From assembly GCA_041488095.1 (NCBI GenBank), contig JBGPOP010000007.1, forward strand, positions 71,898 through 135,897: DNA of 64,000 bases, in the 5' to 3' direction. The stretch is from DASYPQ01 sp041488095 (GTDB lineage Bacteria; Planctomycetota; UBA1135; GCA-002686595). The translations under genes and the position numbers were made by a program. The notes under the pieces were generated by a model, which made no database searches, was not told where the DNA came from, and saw only the letters and a list, made by a program, of their open reading frames with translations. Each line of letters opens with the position of its first letter. The stretch's first letter is position 1. Shown piece by piece: positions 1-8,515 of this stretch.

Positions 1-2
1 AT

Positions 3-1115
3 CAGGCGGTCAAGATCGCGGCGTGCGTCGATTGGGACCCGCTCAAGTACTTCACCGCTCCCGATCTGCGCAAGCTCGATCCCTTCACGATGTGGGCGCT
101 GGTCGGCACGGACGAGGCTCTCCGGGACGCGGGGATCGATCCCTCCCATGAGACCGAGGCGGCCCGCGAGCGCTACGGCTGCATCCTCGGCACCGGGATC
201 GGCGGGATCACGGGCATCGAGGAGCAGCACCAGGTCATGCTCGAGAAGGGGCCGCGCCGCGTCAGCCCCCACTTCGTCCCGCGGATCATGGCCAACGCCG
301 TCAGCGGACAGGTCGCGATCCATAACGGGCTGCTCGGCACCTGCTTCACGACCTCCAGCGCCTGCGCTTCGGCCGGTCACGCGATCGGCATGGCCTGGCG
401 GGCGATCCAGCTCGGCGACGCCGACCTCGTGATCACGGGCGGCGCGGAATCGGCCACGACGCCGCTCTCGCTGGCCGGCTTCGCCTCGGCCAAGGCGCTC
501 TCGACGCGCAACGACGACCCGGCCGCGGCCTCGCGGCCCTTCGACAAGGACCGCGACGGCTTCGTGATGGGGGAGGGCTGCGGGATCCTGGTCCTCGAAG
601 AGCTGGAACGGGCCCGGAAGCGCGGCGCCCGGATCTATGCCGAGATGAAGGGCTTCGGATCGACCGACGACGCCTACCACATCACCGCGCCCAAGGAGGA
701 CGGCACGGGCCCCGCTCGCGCCCTGCGCGAGGCCTTGCGGCACGCGCGGATCGAGCCCGCGCAGGTCGACTACATCAACGCCCACGGCACGAGCACCCCC
801 TACAACGACGCGATCGAGACCCGCGCCATCAAGCTGGTCTTCAAGGACCACGCCTACAAGCTCGCCATCTCGTCGACCAAGTCGATGATCGGCCACCTGC
901 TCGGCGCCTCGGCCGCCGTCGAGCTGGTCGTGACGGCCTTGAGCGTCTTCCGCAGCCAGGTCCACCCCACGCGCAACTACACCACGCCCGACCCCGCCTG
1001 CGACCTCGACTACGTGCCCGGCGCAGCGCGTGAGATGAGGGTGCGCAACGCCCTCTCGAATTCGCTGGGATTCGGCGGCCACAACGTCTCCATCTGCCTC
1101 GGCGAGGTAGGCTGA
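3..1115 (+). CDS. fabF: beta-ketoacyl-ACP synthase II (5' end outside window)
   Basis: This condensing enzyme elongates acyl-ACP with malonyl-ACP in type II fatty acid synthesis in the cytoplasm. The reading frame is open from the first bases of the window and already encodes family sequence (VDWDPLKYF..), so the true start lies upstream and only about the last 370 residues are present. The thiolase-fold catalytic triad is visible: the nucleophile in TSSACASAGHA, the first His in NAHGTSTPYND and the second His in KSMIGHLLGAS, followed by the C-terminal NSLGFGGHN motif. The complete triad favours an active KAS II over a chain-length factor. It is first of a plus-strand run, 48 bp before a small gene. 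FabB or another KAS paralogue is the only serious alternative. Confidence 0.93.
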   Translation, partial: QAVKIAACVDWDPLKYFTAPDLRKLDPFTMWALVGTDEALRDAGIDPSHETEAARERYGCILGTGIGGITGIEEQHQVMLEKGPRRVSPHFVPRIMANAVSGQVAIHNGLLGTCFTTSSACASAGHAIGMAWRAIQLGDADLVITGGAESATTPLSLAGFASAKALSTRNDDPAAASRPFDKDRDGFVMGEGCGILVLEELERARKRGARIYAEMKGFGSTDDAYHITAPKEDGTGPARALREALRHARIEPAQVDYINAHGTSTPYNDAIETRAIKLVFKDHAYKLAISSTKSMIGHLLGASAAVELVVTALSVFRSQVHPTRNYTTPDPACDLDYVPGAAREMRVRNALSNSLGFGGHNVSICLGEVG

Positions 1116-1163
1116 GGTAACCGCTCCCGAGCGATCCCACGTCCCACATCCAGGAGTTTCCCC

Positions 1164-1508
1164 GTGTACTTGAAGTTCAAGGAGCTTCTCCACCAGTACA
1201 AGCTGGAGGTCTTCCACACCGAACACGACAAGCGCAGCGTGCAGGAGATCACGACGGAGTGCCTGCACCTCACCGAGGACGTGCTCAAGCAGAAGGTGCA
1301 CTACCAGTTCCACCAGCTCCCCGACCAGAGCCGTGCGGAGATCGTCAACCTGATCAACAACTACGTGCGCGAGGCGATCCTGCCTCCCGTGGTCGAGAAA
1401 CTCGTCCACCGCCAGGTGATCCTGGACAAGCGTCTCTCGGCGCTCCTGCACTTGACCGAGAAGATCCTCGAGGCCCTCTCCGCCGAGCCGGTCGCGGGGA
1501 AGAGCTGA
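1164..1508 (+). CDS. small helical hypothetical protein
   Basis: This 114-residue protein starts with GTG, chosen because a purine-rich CAGGAG ribosome binding site lies 7 bp upstream (1151-1156). It is rich in Leu, Glu, His and Lys, and heptad-like leucines suggest a mostly alpha-helical, soluble protein. No signal peptide, membrane segment or metal-binding cluster was seen, although there are several histidines (FHTEHDK, HYQFHQL). It lies 48 bp after fabF and 17 bp before the pyrophosphorylase gene, so it is probably cotranscribed with them. I do not recognise a family and assign no function. Confidence 0.75.
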   Translation: MYLKFKELLHQYKLEVFHTEHDKRSVQEITTECLHLTEDVLKQKVHYQFHQLPDQSRAEIVNLINNYVREAILPPVVEKLVHRQVILDKRLSALLHLTEKILEALSAEPVAGKS

Positions 1509-1525
1509 TCGCCTGACCGGCGCTC

Positions 1526-2938
1526 GTGAGCCGCGCCATCGACATCCGCGAGCGCGCTCTGCGGGGCAACCTTCAGGAAGCCGGTCAAGGCCACCTGCTC
1601 GGGGCGCTCGACCGCCTGGGCGCGGGGGAGAGCGGCCGCCTGCTCGACCAGCTCTCGGCGTTGGATCTCGCGCTCGTCGCGGAGCTCTCCCGCGCGATCG
1701 CGGCTGACCCGACGACCGCAGAACCCGGGGACTTCGCGCCCGCGGAGGTCTTCCCGCTCGGGCGCGACGCGCGGCACGCGGCCCGCGCGAGCGAGGCCGT
1801 CCGGCGCGGTGAGGAGGCCCTGCGACGCGGAGAAGTCGCCTGGCTCCTGGTCGCGGGGGGTCAGGCCTCGCGCCTCGGCCTGGAAGGACCGAAGGGCGCG
1901 TTCCCGGTCGGGCCGGTCAGCGGGAGGAGCCTGTTCGAGGTCTTCGCGCGCAAGCTCCTCGCCGCGCGTGGGCGCTACGGGGCGGCGATTCCCTGGTACG
2001 TGATGACCTCGGAGGCGAACGATGCACCCACGCGCGAGTTCTTCGCGGCCCACGCCTTCTTCGGCCTCGACCCCGACGACGTGTTCTTCTTCCGCCAGGG
2101 CATGCTGCCCGCGCTCGATCCGGAGGGTCGGATCCTGCTCTCCGCACCCGACCGGATCTTCCTGGCGCCCAACGGCCACGGCGGCGTGCTTCGAGCGCTC
2201 TCCTCCTCCGGAGCGCTCGCCGACGCGGCGCGGCGCGGCGTGCGCACCTTCTCCTACTTCCAGGTCGACAACCCCCTGGCGCGGCCCGCCGATCCGCTGT
2301 TCCTGGGGCTGCACGTCCTGGAAGGTGCGCAGATGTCGAGCAAGGTGGTCCGGAAGCGGGATGCGGCCGAGAAGGTCGGGGTGATCGGCCGGGTCGCAGG
2401 CCGCCTCGCGTGCATCGAATACTCGGACCTGCCCGCGGGCCTGCGCGAAGCGCGGTCGCCGCGCGGCGAGCTGCTGTTCGGCGCGGGAAACATCGCCGTG
2501 CACGCGCTCGACCTCGTCTTCGTCGAGCGCCTGACCCGGGGCGGCCTGAAGCTTCCCTGGCACCTCGCCCGCAAGGACATCGAGGCGCTCGACGAGACCG
2601 GACGACCGGGGCGCCGATCGGGGATCAAGTTCGAGAGCTTCGTGTTCGACGCCCTGGGACTGGCCGAGCGCAGCATCACGCTCGAGGTGGAACGGACCGC
2701 CGAGTTCAGCCCGGTCAAGAACGCAGGCGGAGAGGACTCCCCGGCGACGGCGAGGGCCGACCTGTGCCGCCTCCACGCCTCGTGGGTCGAGGCAGCCGGG
2801 CTCCCTCTGCCGCCGCCCGGTCCGGACGGCGTCCGTCCCGTCGAGGTCGATCCCTGCCTGGCCGAGGACCGCGAGTCGTTCCTGGCGCGGGCGAAGCGCG
2901 CCCCCCATGTTTCACCGCGCGGTCATCTGTACGCTTGA
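1526..2938 (+). CDS. UTP-sugar-1-phosphate uridylyltransferase (UDPGP/UAP1-type family)
   Basis: This 470-residue cytoplasmic enzyme belongs to the eukaryotic-type UDP-sugar pyrophosphorylase family, which makes UDP-GlcNAc or UDP-glucose from UTP and a sugar 1-phosphate. The nucleotide-binding signature LLVAGGQASRLGLEGPK is at about residues 107-123. It is followed by the family blocks YFQVDNPL, the GAGNIAVHALDLVF segment and a KFESFVFDAL stretch near residue 370. Length and block order fit UAP1-like proteins rather than GalU or GlmU. GTG at 1526 is used, 17 bp after the previous stop. Its 3' end overlaps the possible upstream start of ddl. UDP-GlcNAc supply would suit the neighbouring peptidoglycan genes. 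The actual sugar (GlcNAc or glucose) cannot be told from the sequence. Confidence 0.85.
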   Translation: MSRAIDIRERALRGNLQEAGQGHLLGALDRLGAGESGRLLDQLSALDLALVAELSRAIAADPTTAEPGDFAPAEVFPLGRDARHAARASEAVRRGEEALRRGEVAWLLVAGGQASRLGLEGPKGAFPVGPVSGRSLFEVFARKLLAARGRYGAAIPWYVMTSEANDAPTREFFAAHAFFGLDPDDVFFFRQGMLPALDPEGRILLSAPDRIFLAPNGHGGVLRALSSSGALADAARRGVRTFSYFQVDNPLARPADPLFLGLHVLEGAQMSSKVVRKRDAAEKVGVIGRVAGRLACIEYSDLPAGLREARSPRGELLFGAGNIAVHALDLVFVERLTRGGLKLPWHLARKDIEALDETGRPGRRSGIKFESFVFDALGLAERSITLEVERTAEFSPVKNAGGEDSPATARADLCRLHASWVEAAGLPLPPPGPDGVRPVEVDPCLAEDRESFLARAKRAPHVSPRGHLYA

Positions 2939-4040
2939 ACGCGTGCAGGACCCGCCCGAGAGGCACTTCGAGAGGTCGAGCGCGGAGGTCGCGCGAGCCA
3001 CCGTCGCCGTGCTCTGCGGCGGCCGTTCCAGCGAGCGCGCGGTCTCCCTCGTGAGCGGCGCGGCGGTGCTGGCTGCCCTGCGCGAGCGCGCCGGCGCGTC
3101 GGACTTCCGGGGTCCCGCGCGCTGTGTCGGGATCGAGATCGAGCCCTCGGGCGCGTGGAGCGTCGAAGGCGAGCGCTGCGCACCCGCCTCCGCGATCGCC
3201 AGCCTCCCCGGGGACGCGCTGTTCTTCGTCGGTCTCCACGGCGGCGAGGGCGAGAACGGAGCCGTCCAGGGGCTGCTCGAGACCTGCTCGCGCCGCTTCA
3301 CGGGCTCGGGGGTGGGGGCGTCCGCCCTGTGCATGGACAAGCACGCAACGAGGCTCGTGCTCGCCGATGCCGGCCTGACGGTGTCCCCGGCACGCGTCGT
3401 CGACGCACCGCGGTGGAACGGCGGAAGGGCCGAGGTCCTCCGCGACCTGGCCGCGCTCTCGCCCGACGGGTGGGCGGTCAAGCCCAACTGCGGGGGATCG
3501 TCGGTCGCCACGTCGCTGGTCCTGCGCGCCGAGGATCTGCCCCGGGCGGTCGAGCGTGCTCTCGCGACGGGCGACCGCGCCCTGGTCGAGCGACGGATCC
3601 GCGGGATCGAGGCGACCTGCGCGGTGCTCGGCAACGCCGGGGGCGAGCTGCGCGCGCTCACCCCGGTCGAGATCGTGCCCCATGCGGGGCGCTTCTTCGA
3701 CTGGGAGGAGAAGTACAGCGCGCGCGGAGCCGCCGAGCACTGCCCGCCCGAGAACCTGTCCACCGGGATCTGCGCGCACCTCCGCGATCTCGCGATTCGC
3801 GCGCACCGGGCCGCGGGGTGCGACGGCTACTCGCGGACCGACTTCATCGTCCCGGAGGGGCCGGCGGGAGCCAGGGAGCCCGTCCTCCTGGAGATCAACA
3901 CGTTGCCCGGTCTGACCCCGCGCTCGCTCCTCCCCAAGTCCGCCGCGACGGACGGACTCGCATTCCGCGATCTGTGTCTGGAGATCCTCGCCCTGGCCGT
4001 CGAGAGGCAGGCCCGCCGCAGCTCGGAGGCGGCGGCGTGA
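2907..4040 (+). CDS. ddl: D-alanine--D-alanine ligase
   Basis: This ATP-grasp enzyme joins two D-alanines for the peptidoglycan stem peptide in the cytoplasm. Visible family blocks are GGRSSERAVSLVSG near residue 38, LHGGEGENGAVQGLLE, the ATP-grasp region WAVKPNCGGSSVAT and the C-terminal LEINTLPGLTPRSLLPK. The ATG at 2907 overlaps the previous gene by 32 bp and adds about 12 residues with no family match. GTG at 2943 is an equally good start and lies 13 bp after a TACGCT -10-like hexamer at 2930-2935. The stop overlaps the dapB start by 3 bases (GTGA), which indicates translational coupling of two wall-precursor genes. The protein is slightly longer than a typical Ddl because of this N-terminus. 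Confidence 0.93.
   Translation: MFHRAVICTLERVQDPPERHFERSSAEVARATVAVLCGGRSSERAVSLVSGAAVLAALRERAGASDFRGPARCVGIEIEPSGAWSVEGERCAPASAIASLPGDALFFVGLHGGEGENGAVQGLLETCSRRFTGSGVGASALCMDKHATRLVLADAGLTVSPARVVDAPRWNGGRAEVLRDLAALSPDGWAVKPNCGGSSVATSLVLRAEDLPRAVERALATGDRALVERRIRGIEATCAVLGNAGGELRALTPVEIVPHAGRFFDWEEKYSARGAAEHCPPENLSTGICAHLRDLAIRAHRAAGCDGYSRTDFIVPEGPAGAREPVLLEINTLPGLTPRSLLPKSAATDGLAFRDLCLEILALAVERQARRSSEAAA
2930..2935 (+). promoter_or_regulatory. candidate -10 element close to the ddl start
   Basis: TACGCT lies 13 bp before the GTG at 2943 and directly follows a TG. The spacing would put the transcript start at or next to this GTG, so a leaderless or very short-leader ddl transcript is possible. 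No clear -35 box was found. It is one of several such elements in the window. Confidence 0.3.
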
Positions 4041-4753
4041 ACACCGTCGAACCCGTGCGCGTCGCGGTCGTCGGCGCGGCCGGGCGGATGGGGCGTTTCG
4101 CCGCGGACCTCCTGGCGCGAACGAGCGGGTTCGCCGTCGCAGTCGAGGTCCGCCGCGGGGACGATCTCGCCGCGGTCCTGCGCCGATCGGGCGCCCGTGT
4201 CGGACTGGATCTGACGCGCGCGGGCCTCGGCTTCGAACACGGCGCGACGATGCTCGAGTGCGGCGTCCGGCCCGTGATCGGCACGAGCGGTGTGACCCTC
4301 GAGGAGAACGCGCGCCTGGACGGGATCGCGCGCGAGCTCTCCCTGGGCGGGCTGGTCGTGCCGAACTTCAGCCTGGGGATGTGGCTCCTCCAGCGCGCCG
4401 CGACCGAGGCGGCGGTGCACTTCGCGAGTGCCGAGATCGTCGAGATGCACCACGAGCGGAAGCGGGACGCGCCGTCGGGAACGGCGATCGACACGGTCGA
4501 GCGCATGCGCGCCGCGAGGCCGGCGGGATCGGCGGAGATCCCGATCCACTCGGTGCGCCTGCCCGGGCTGTACGCACACCAGCTCGTGATCCTCGGTGCG
4601 GCGGGCGAGACCTACACCTTGCGCCACGACATGATCGGGCCGGAGGCCTTCGCGCCCGGCATCCTGGGCGCCCTCGCCTACGCGGCCCGAGCGGTCGGGG
4701 TCGGGCGCGGGATCACCCTCGCATTCGAGGGAGCCGACGGCAGGTCGCGCTGA
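4037..4753 (+). CDS. dapB: 4-hydroxy-tetrahydrodipicolinate reductase
   Basis: DapB reduces the cyclised aspartate-semialdehyde/pyruvate product with NAD(P)H on the path to diaminopimelate and lysine. The 238-residue protein has the Rossmann motif VVGAAGRMGR (11-20), the VPNFSLGM block (108-115) and the catalytic signature EMHHERKRDAPSGTA (136-150), with the His pair at 138-139, Lys142 and the DAPSGTA loop. The GTG start overlaps the ddl stop as GTGA. It is shorter than the E. coli enzyme (273) but within the family range. With ddl it indicates that the organism makes DAP-type peptidoglycan precursors. Confidence 0.93.
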   Translation: MNTVEPVRVAVVGAAGRMGRFAADLLARTSGFAVAVEVRRGDDLAAVLRRSGARVGLDLTRAGLGFEHGATMLECGVRPVIGTSGVTLEENARLDGIARELSLGGLVVPNFSLGMWLLQRAATEAAVHFASAEIVEMHHERKRDAPSGTAIDTVERMRAARPAGSAEIPIHSVRLPGLYAHQLVILGAAGETYTLRHDMIGPEAFAPGILGALAYAARAVGVGRGITLAFEGADGRSR

Positions 4754-4766
4754 GCATCCCGCTGCG

Positions 4767-6644
4767 ATGCTCTCCCTCGACGATCTCGCCGGCGACTGGC
4801 TCGCGCCCGAACGCGAGGAGGACTTCAGCCTCCCCGCGATCACGAACTTCCACGGCGTGGCGCAGGCCGCGTGGAGCGTGTCCGGCGTGCAGAATTGGAT
4901 CTGCCCGCCGACCGGGATGGCGACGCCCACCGCGCTCCTCTACTTCCGGCAGGGCGAAACGATCCGGCGTTTCCCGGCCCGGGTCGAGCACCGCTGGAAG
5001 GCCTACGAGATCGAGCGACGCGGGAGCGGCGTCTCGAGCGCGCTGCGGATGCCCGCGGGCGCGAACGCGGTCGTCGAGAGGCTGGTCTTCGAGCGCCCGG
5101 GTGTGTTCTACCTCGTCTTCCTCGGCCTGCCGCGGGTGTGGCGCTTCACCGACTACTGGAACCTGCCTCCCGAGGACGTGCCCATGCAGAACGTCCACTC
5201 GACGGGGCGCGGCTTCGTCCTCGACGACACGAAGACCTTCGGCCGGGCGGAATTCGCGGTGCCCGGACGTCTCTCCGTGCACGGCGACCTCCAGGGCTGG
5301 CTCGACGGAGAGCCGCCGTGCGAGCGCGGCAAGGTCGGGGTCGCCGAGCTCGTGGTGAACGCGGGCGACCAGGTGACCTGGTGGGGCGTGCAGGGGTGCG
5401 AGGAGCGCCTGCCCGACCTCGACGCCGGAACCGGATGGACCTCCGCGCGCGACCACTGGCGGGAGGTGTGGGAGGCCGCGTTCACGCCCGGGAACGCGCA
5501 CTTCTCGGGACACCTGCCTCAGCACCCGGGCCGGCTCGAGCGCCTCTACGCCATGGCGATCCTCTCGCTGCTGCTGTGCCGGCGCCACGTGCCCAGGCCG
5601 ACGCGGCGCTCGCGGATCGCGACCGGCGGCCAGTGCATCTGGAACAGCGGCGATTTCGAGCCGCTCGAGCGCGCCTGGGTCTGGGGCGGCCCCGAGGGAG
5701 CGCCGACGACGCTGTTCCTGTGGGAGCTCGAGTTCCAGGCCCCGCTCCTGGCGCGGCTCGACCCGGCCGTGCTGAAGCAGCTCCTCGAGGCGATGATCCG
5801 CGTCGACCTGCACCGGCACTGGGGCTTCGAGACCCTGAGCGGGCAGGGTGCGGGCATGGGCTACGGCGTCAACCCCGGGGCGTTCCTCTCGTGCGTGTCG
5901 GACTACGTTCGCATCACGGGCGACCGGCAGTGGGCGCTCGACCGCGTCGAGACCCTGCGCAGCTGCTGCCGGCCGGGGCTCACCGATTACGGGAGCTACG
6001 AGAACATCCTCGAATGCGTCAGCACGTACGAGCACAAGATCGCCGCCTTCAACGCGCTCAACGTGCAGGGGATGCGCTTCGTGGCGGACCTCACCGGCGA
6101 CCGCGAGCTCGGGAAGCAGGCCGATCTCCTCGCACGCGAGGTCCTGTCGATCTACGCGGGTGGCCCGTTCGCCTGCTTGCAGCCCGACGGGACGCGCAGG
6201 ATCGTGCGCACGATCCTCGACTTCGTGTACGTCGGCCGGTCGATGACCCGGGACCTGCCGCGCGAGGTGCGCGCCGGCATGGTCGAGTTCTTCGAGCGCG
6301 AGCTGTGCACGAGGGATTGGCTTCGCGCCCTGTCGCCGCAGGACCCGAACGCGCTCACGCGGCTCCTGCCGAGATTCCAGACCTTGCGTGCGGACCACCA
6401 GGCGACCGGCTCCTACGACGGCTGGCCTGCGCGCGCCGCGTCGGTGCTCCTGCGCTTCGGCGAGCGCGAGAAGGCGCTCGCGTGGCTCGAGCGCATCCAG
6501 GAGCTGACGCGGGAGGGTCCGTTCGGCCAGGCGCACTTCGTCCATCCGGACGGCCGGGCGCGCAAGGCCAGCTTCTACAACGGCAACTGCTACCTCGAAT
6601 CGGCCGGCTGCGGCTTCGCGACCACGCTGCTCGAGGACGGGTGA
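4767..6644 (+). CDS. MGH1-like (alpha/alpha)6-barrel glycoside hydrolase
   Basis: This 625-residue protein has no signal peptide, so it probably works in the cytoplasm. From about residue 230 it resembles the mannosylglycerate-hydrolase/GH63-like (alpha/alpha)6 barrel: aromatic-rich blocks ATGGQCIWNSGDFEP, GFETLSGQGAGMGYGVNP and a C-terminal FYNGNCYLESAGCGF segment. Residues 1-210 form a beta-rich domain. The substrate cannot be named; trimming of an internal oligosaccharide or of a compatible-solute glycoside is possible. It starts 13 bp after dapB and its stop overlaps the ribokinase GTG (GTGA), so enzyme and sugar kinase are translationally coupled, which hints that a released sugar is phosphorylated next. 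Confidence 0.7.
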   Translation: MLSLDDLAGDWLAPEREEDFSLPAITNFHGVAQAAWSVSGVQNWICPPTGMATPTALLYFRQGETIRRFPARVEHRWKAYEIERRGSGVSSALRMPAGANAVVERLVFERPGVFYLVFLGLPRVWRFTDYWNLPPEDVPMQNVHSTGRGFVLDDTKTFGRAEFAVPGRLSVHGDLQGWLDGEPPCERGKVGVAELVVNAGDQVTWWGVQGCEERLPDLDAGTGWTSARDHWREVWEAAFTPGNAHFSGHLPQHPGRLERLYAMAILSLLLCRRHVPRPTRRSRIATGGQCIWNSGDFEPLERAWVWGGPEGAPTTLFLWELEFQAPLLARLDPAVLKQLLEAMIRVDLHRHWGFETLSGQGAGMGYGVNPGAFLSCVSDYVRITGDRQWALDRVETLRSCCRPGLTDYGSYENILECVSTYEHKIAAFNALNVQGMRFVADLTGDRELGKQADLLAREVLSIYAGGPFACLQPDGTRRIVRTILDFVYVGRSMTRDLPREVRAGMVEFFERELCTRDWLRALSPQDPNALTRLLPRFQTLRADHQATGSYDGWPARAASVLLRFGEREKALAWLERIQELTREGPFGQAHFVHPDGRARKASFYNGNCYLESAGCGFATTLLEDG

Positions 6645-7474
6645 CGCGCGTGCGCACGGTCACGGTCATCGGCAGCGTCAACGTGGACCTGGTGGTCCTG
6701 TCCGAGCGTCTGCCGCGCGAAGGCGAGACGGTCCTCGGCCGCGAGTTCCGGGCGCTCCACGGGGGCAAGGGCGCCAACCAGGCGTTCGCGGCGGCGCGCC
6801 TGGGGGCTCCGGTGCGCTTCGTCGGCTGCGTCGGCGACGACGAGTACGGCCGCGCGGCGCGCGAGAACCTGGCCGATGTCGGGATCGACGTGCGCAGGCT
6901 GCGCACCGTGCGCGGGCACACGGGCGTCGCGCTCATCCTGGTCGACGAGCGGGGGCGCAACCTGATCAGCGTCGCCCCCGGGGCGAACGCCCGGACCAGG
7001 GCGCGGGTGTCTTGTGACATCGCTCTCCTCCAGCTCGAGACGCCGTTCGTGCGCCCGCGCGCCAGGCTCGTGATCCTGAACCCGGCCCCGGCGAGCCGGG
7101 TGTCCTTGAAGGGGATCGACGTCGTGATCCCGAACGAGATCGAGGCCGAGCAGCTCACCGGCGAGCGCGATCCGAAAAAGGCCGCCCGAGCCCTGGTGCG
7201 GATGGGCGCGCGGCGCGCCATCATCACGCTCGGCCACAAGGGCGTCTTCGACGGCCGGCTCCGCCGCGCGTTCCGCGTGGAAGCCGTCGACACGGTCGGC
7301 GCGGGGGACACGTTCGTCGGCGCCTTCGCGGCCGGCCTCTCGCTCGGTCTTCAGGACCCGGTCGAATTCGCCCAGGCGGCGGCCGCGCTGAAGGTGATGC
7401 GCCACGGAGCGCAGAACGTCCCGGCGCTCAAGGAGGTCGAACGGTTCCTCGCGCATCCCACGCGCCGGCGATGA
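6641..7474 (+). CDS. ribokinase-like carbohydrate kinase (PfkB family)
   Basis: This 277-residue PfkB-family kinase phosphorylates ribose or a related sugar with ATP. Signatures are GSVNVDL (11-17), the sugar-binding GGKGANQA (41-48), NPAPA (147-151), PNEIEAEQLTG (164-174) and the anion-hole/catalytic DTVGAGDTFVGAF (217-229) with base Asp223. It is about 25 residues shorter than E. coli RbsK, mostly in the loop around residues 120-145. GTG at 6641 overlaps the preceding glycosidase stop. No ribose transporter or deoxyribose genes are nearby, so the sugar may be one released by the coupled glycosidase. Confidence 0.85.
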   Translation: MTRVRTVTVIGSVNVDLVVLSERLPREGETVLGREFRALHGGKGANQAFAAARLGAPVRFVGCVGDDEYGRAARENLADVGIDVRRLRTVRGHTGVALILVDERGRNLISVAPGANARTRARVSCDIALLQLETPFVRPRARLVILNPAPASRVSLKGIDVVIPNEIEAEQLTGERDPKKAARALVRMGARRAIITLGHKGVFDGRLRRAFRVEAVDTVGAGDTFVGAFAAGLSLGLQDPVEFAQAAAALKVMRHGAQNVPALKEVERFLAHPTRRR

Positions 7475-7536
7475 GACCGCGACGAACCTCCTCCCGACTT
7501 GCTTCCGAGGCCGGCGGGACTAGTGTGGACGCCCCC

Positions 7537-7622
7537 GCCGGGGTGGCGAAATGGCAGACGCGATGGATTCAAAATCCATTTCCCGCAAGGGAGTCGGGGT
7601 TCAAGTCCCCGCCTCGGCACCA
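7537..7622 (+). tRNA. tRNA-Leu (anticodon CAA)
   Basis: This folds as a class II tRNA. The 7-bp acceptor stem pairs 7537-7543 with 7612-7618, with A7619 as discriminator and an encoded CCA at 7620-7622. The anticodon stem is 7563-7567 with 7575-7579, and the loop TTCAAAA places CAA at 7570-7572 (reads UUG). There is a long variable arm (TCCC/GGGA) and a T arm with loop TTCAAGT. The long variable arm and the anticodon identify leucine. CTAGTGT at 7520-7526 is a possible -10 element. Confidence 0.96.
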
Positions 7623-7649
7623 GCGCTCGCCGATCCTCTGGCGAGGGCC

Positions 7650-8231
7650 ATGCTGCCGGTGCTGCTGCACCGCGTGGCGAACGCGACGCAGCTCCTGACG
7701 GGCCTCGACGCGCTGCTCGGGATCGATCCAGGCGCGCTCGAGGCGCGCGCGGGCGACCTGGCCTGCGCGGGCGAGCGCGTCGACGAGGCCGGCTGGCTGC
7801 TGGCGCTGCTGGCTTCGGCGGCCGGGGCGCACCTGCTGCTCGATCGCCGCGAGCGCGCCGGCCTGGGGCCGCTCGTCGCCTGCGTCCGCGAGTGCCTGCG
7901 GCGCGAGCAGCACGACCTCGCGGAGCCGCAAGGCCGGCTGCCGGATCTCTGGCCGGGTGTCGCCGCCGGATGGCAGCTGCCCTGGGCGGTGGGGTCGATC
8001 CTGTACGTGGCGGGCCGGTCTCTGCCTCTTCGAGAAACGCTCGTGTGGAGGGTCGAGGTGCGTTCCGATGGCGCCAGCCTCGAGTGCTATGCGGCGACGA
8101 GCCCGGATCTCGAGCGCTTCGGGGCTTGGGTTTCGTGCGAATTGCCGCTGGCTCGCGTCCGAAGCGCGCCGGGAGCGACCACCCTCCACCTCCCGCGCGG
8201 TTGGTTGCTCGACCCGGAGGCATCTCCGTGA
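7650..8231 (+). CDS. putative histidine-phosphotransferase-like protein
   Basis: This 193-residue protein opens with LLHRVANATQLLTGLDALL, which looks like the HRvxN dimerisation/phosphoacceptor helix of HisKA_2/HWE kinases or ChpT-type phosphotransferases (candidate His7). A second helix follows and then a C-terminal alpha/beta region (90-193) in the place of the ATPase domain but without N-, G1- or G2-boxes. It may therefore be a phosphorelay transfer protein rather than a kinase. ATG at 7650 is chosen because an earlier in-frame ATG lies inside the tRNA. Its stop overlaps the NifU-domain gene as GTGA. The assignment is by visual similarity only; an unrelated helical protein is possible. Confidence 0.55.
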   Translation: MLPVLLHRVANATQLLTGLDALLGIDPGALEARAGDLACAGERVDEAGWLLALLASAAGAHLLLDRRERAGLGPLVACVRECLRREQHDLAEPQGRLPDLWPGVAAGWQLPWAVGSILYVAGRSLPLRETLVWRVEVRSDGASLECYAATSPDLERFGAWVSCELPLARVRSAPGATTLHLPRGWLLDPEASP

Positions 8232-8515
8232 GCTGGCTCTCGCGCCTGCTGGGCTCGGAGGAGTCCGGGTCGGAAGCGCCGACGGGCGAGCCCACGCAAG
8301 TGCGCGAGGTCCAGGAAGTCCTCGCGGAGCTGCGGCCGATGCTGGCGCTGGACGGTGGAGACTTCCAGCTCGTTTCGATCGAGGAGGGTTGGGTGAGCCT
8401 GCGCGCGCGGGGCGCGTGCGTCGGATGCCACGCACAGGCCACGACCCTTTCGAGCGCGGTCGAGGCGAGGCTGCGCGAACGCTGCCCTTGGCTCCGCGGC
8501 CTTCGGACGGCGTGA
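8228..8515 (+). CDS. NifU C-terminal-domain iron-sulfur scaffold protein
   Basis: This 95-residue protein carries the NifU C-terminal fold, which holds or transfers an Fe-S cluster to apo-proteins. The hallmarks are VLAELRPMLALDGGD (31-45) and the CxxC pair Cys64/Cys67 in GACVGCHAQ, followed by the LSSAVEARLRE helix. It is a stand-alone NfuA/NifU-C type, lacking the IscU-like or A-type domains of longer members. GTG at 8228 overlaps the preceding stop. It faces the propeller gene tail to tail with no spacer. Confidence 0.9.
   Translation: MSWLSRLLGSEESGSEAPTGEPTQVREVQEVLAELRPMLALDGGDFQLVSIEEGWVSLRARGACVGCHAQATTLSSAVEARLRERCPWLRGLRTA

Noticed and set aside
7551..7649. Earlier in-frame ATG for the phosphotransferase-like gene
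   Set aside because: It lies inside the tRNA-Leu gene, and the added residues simply translate the tRNA.
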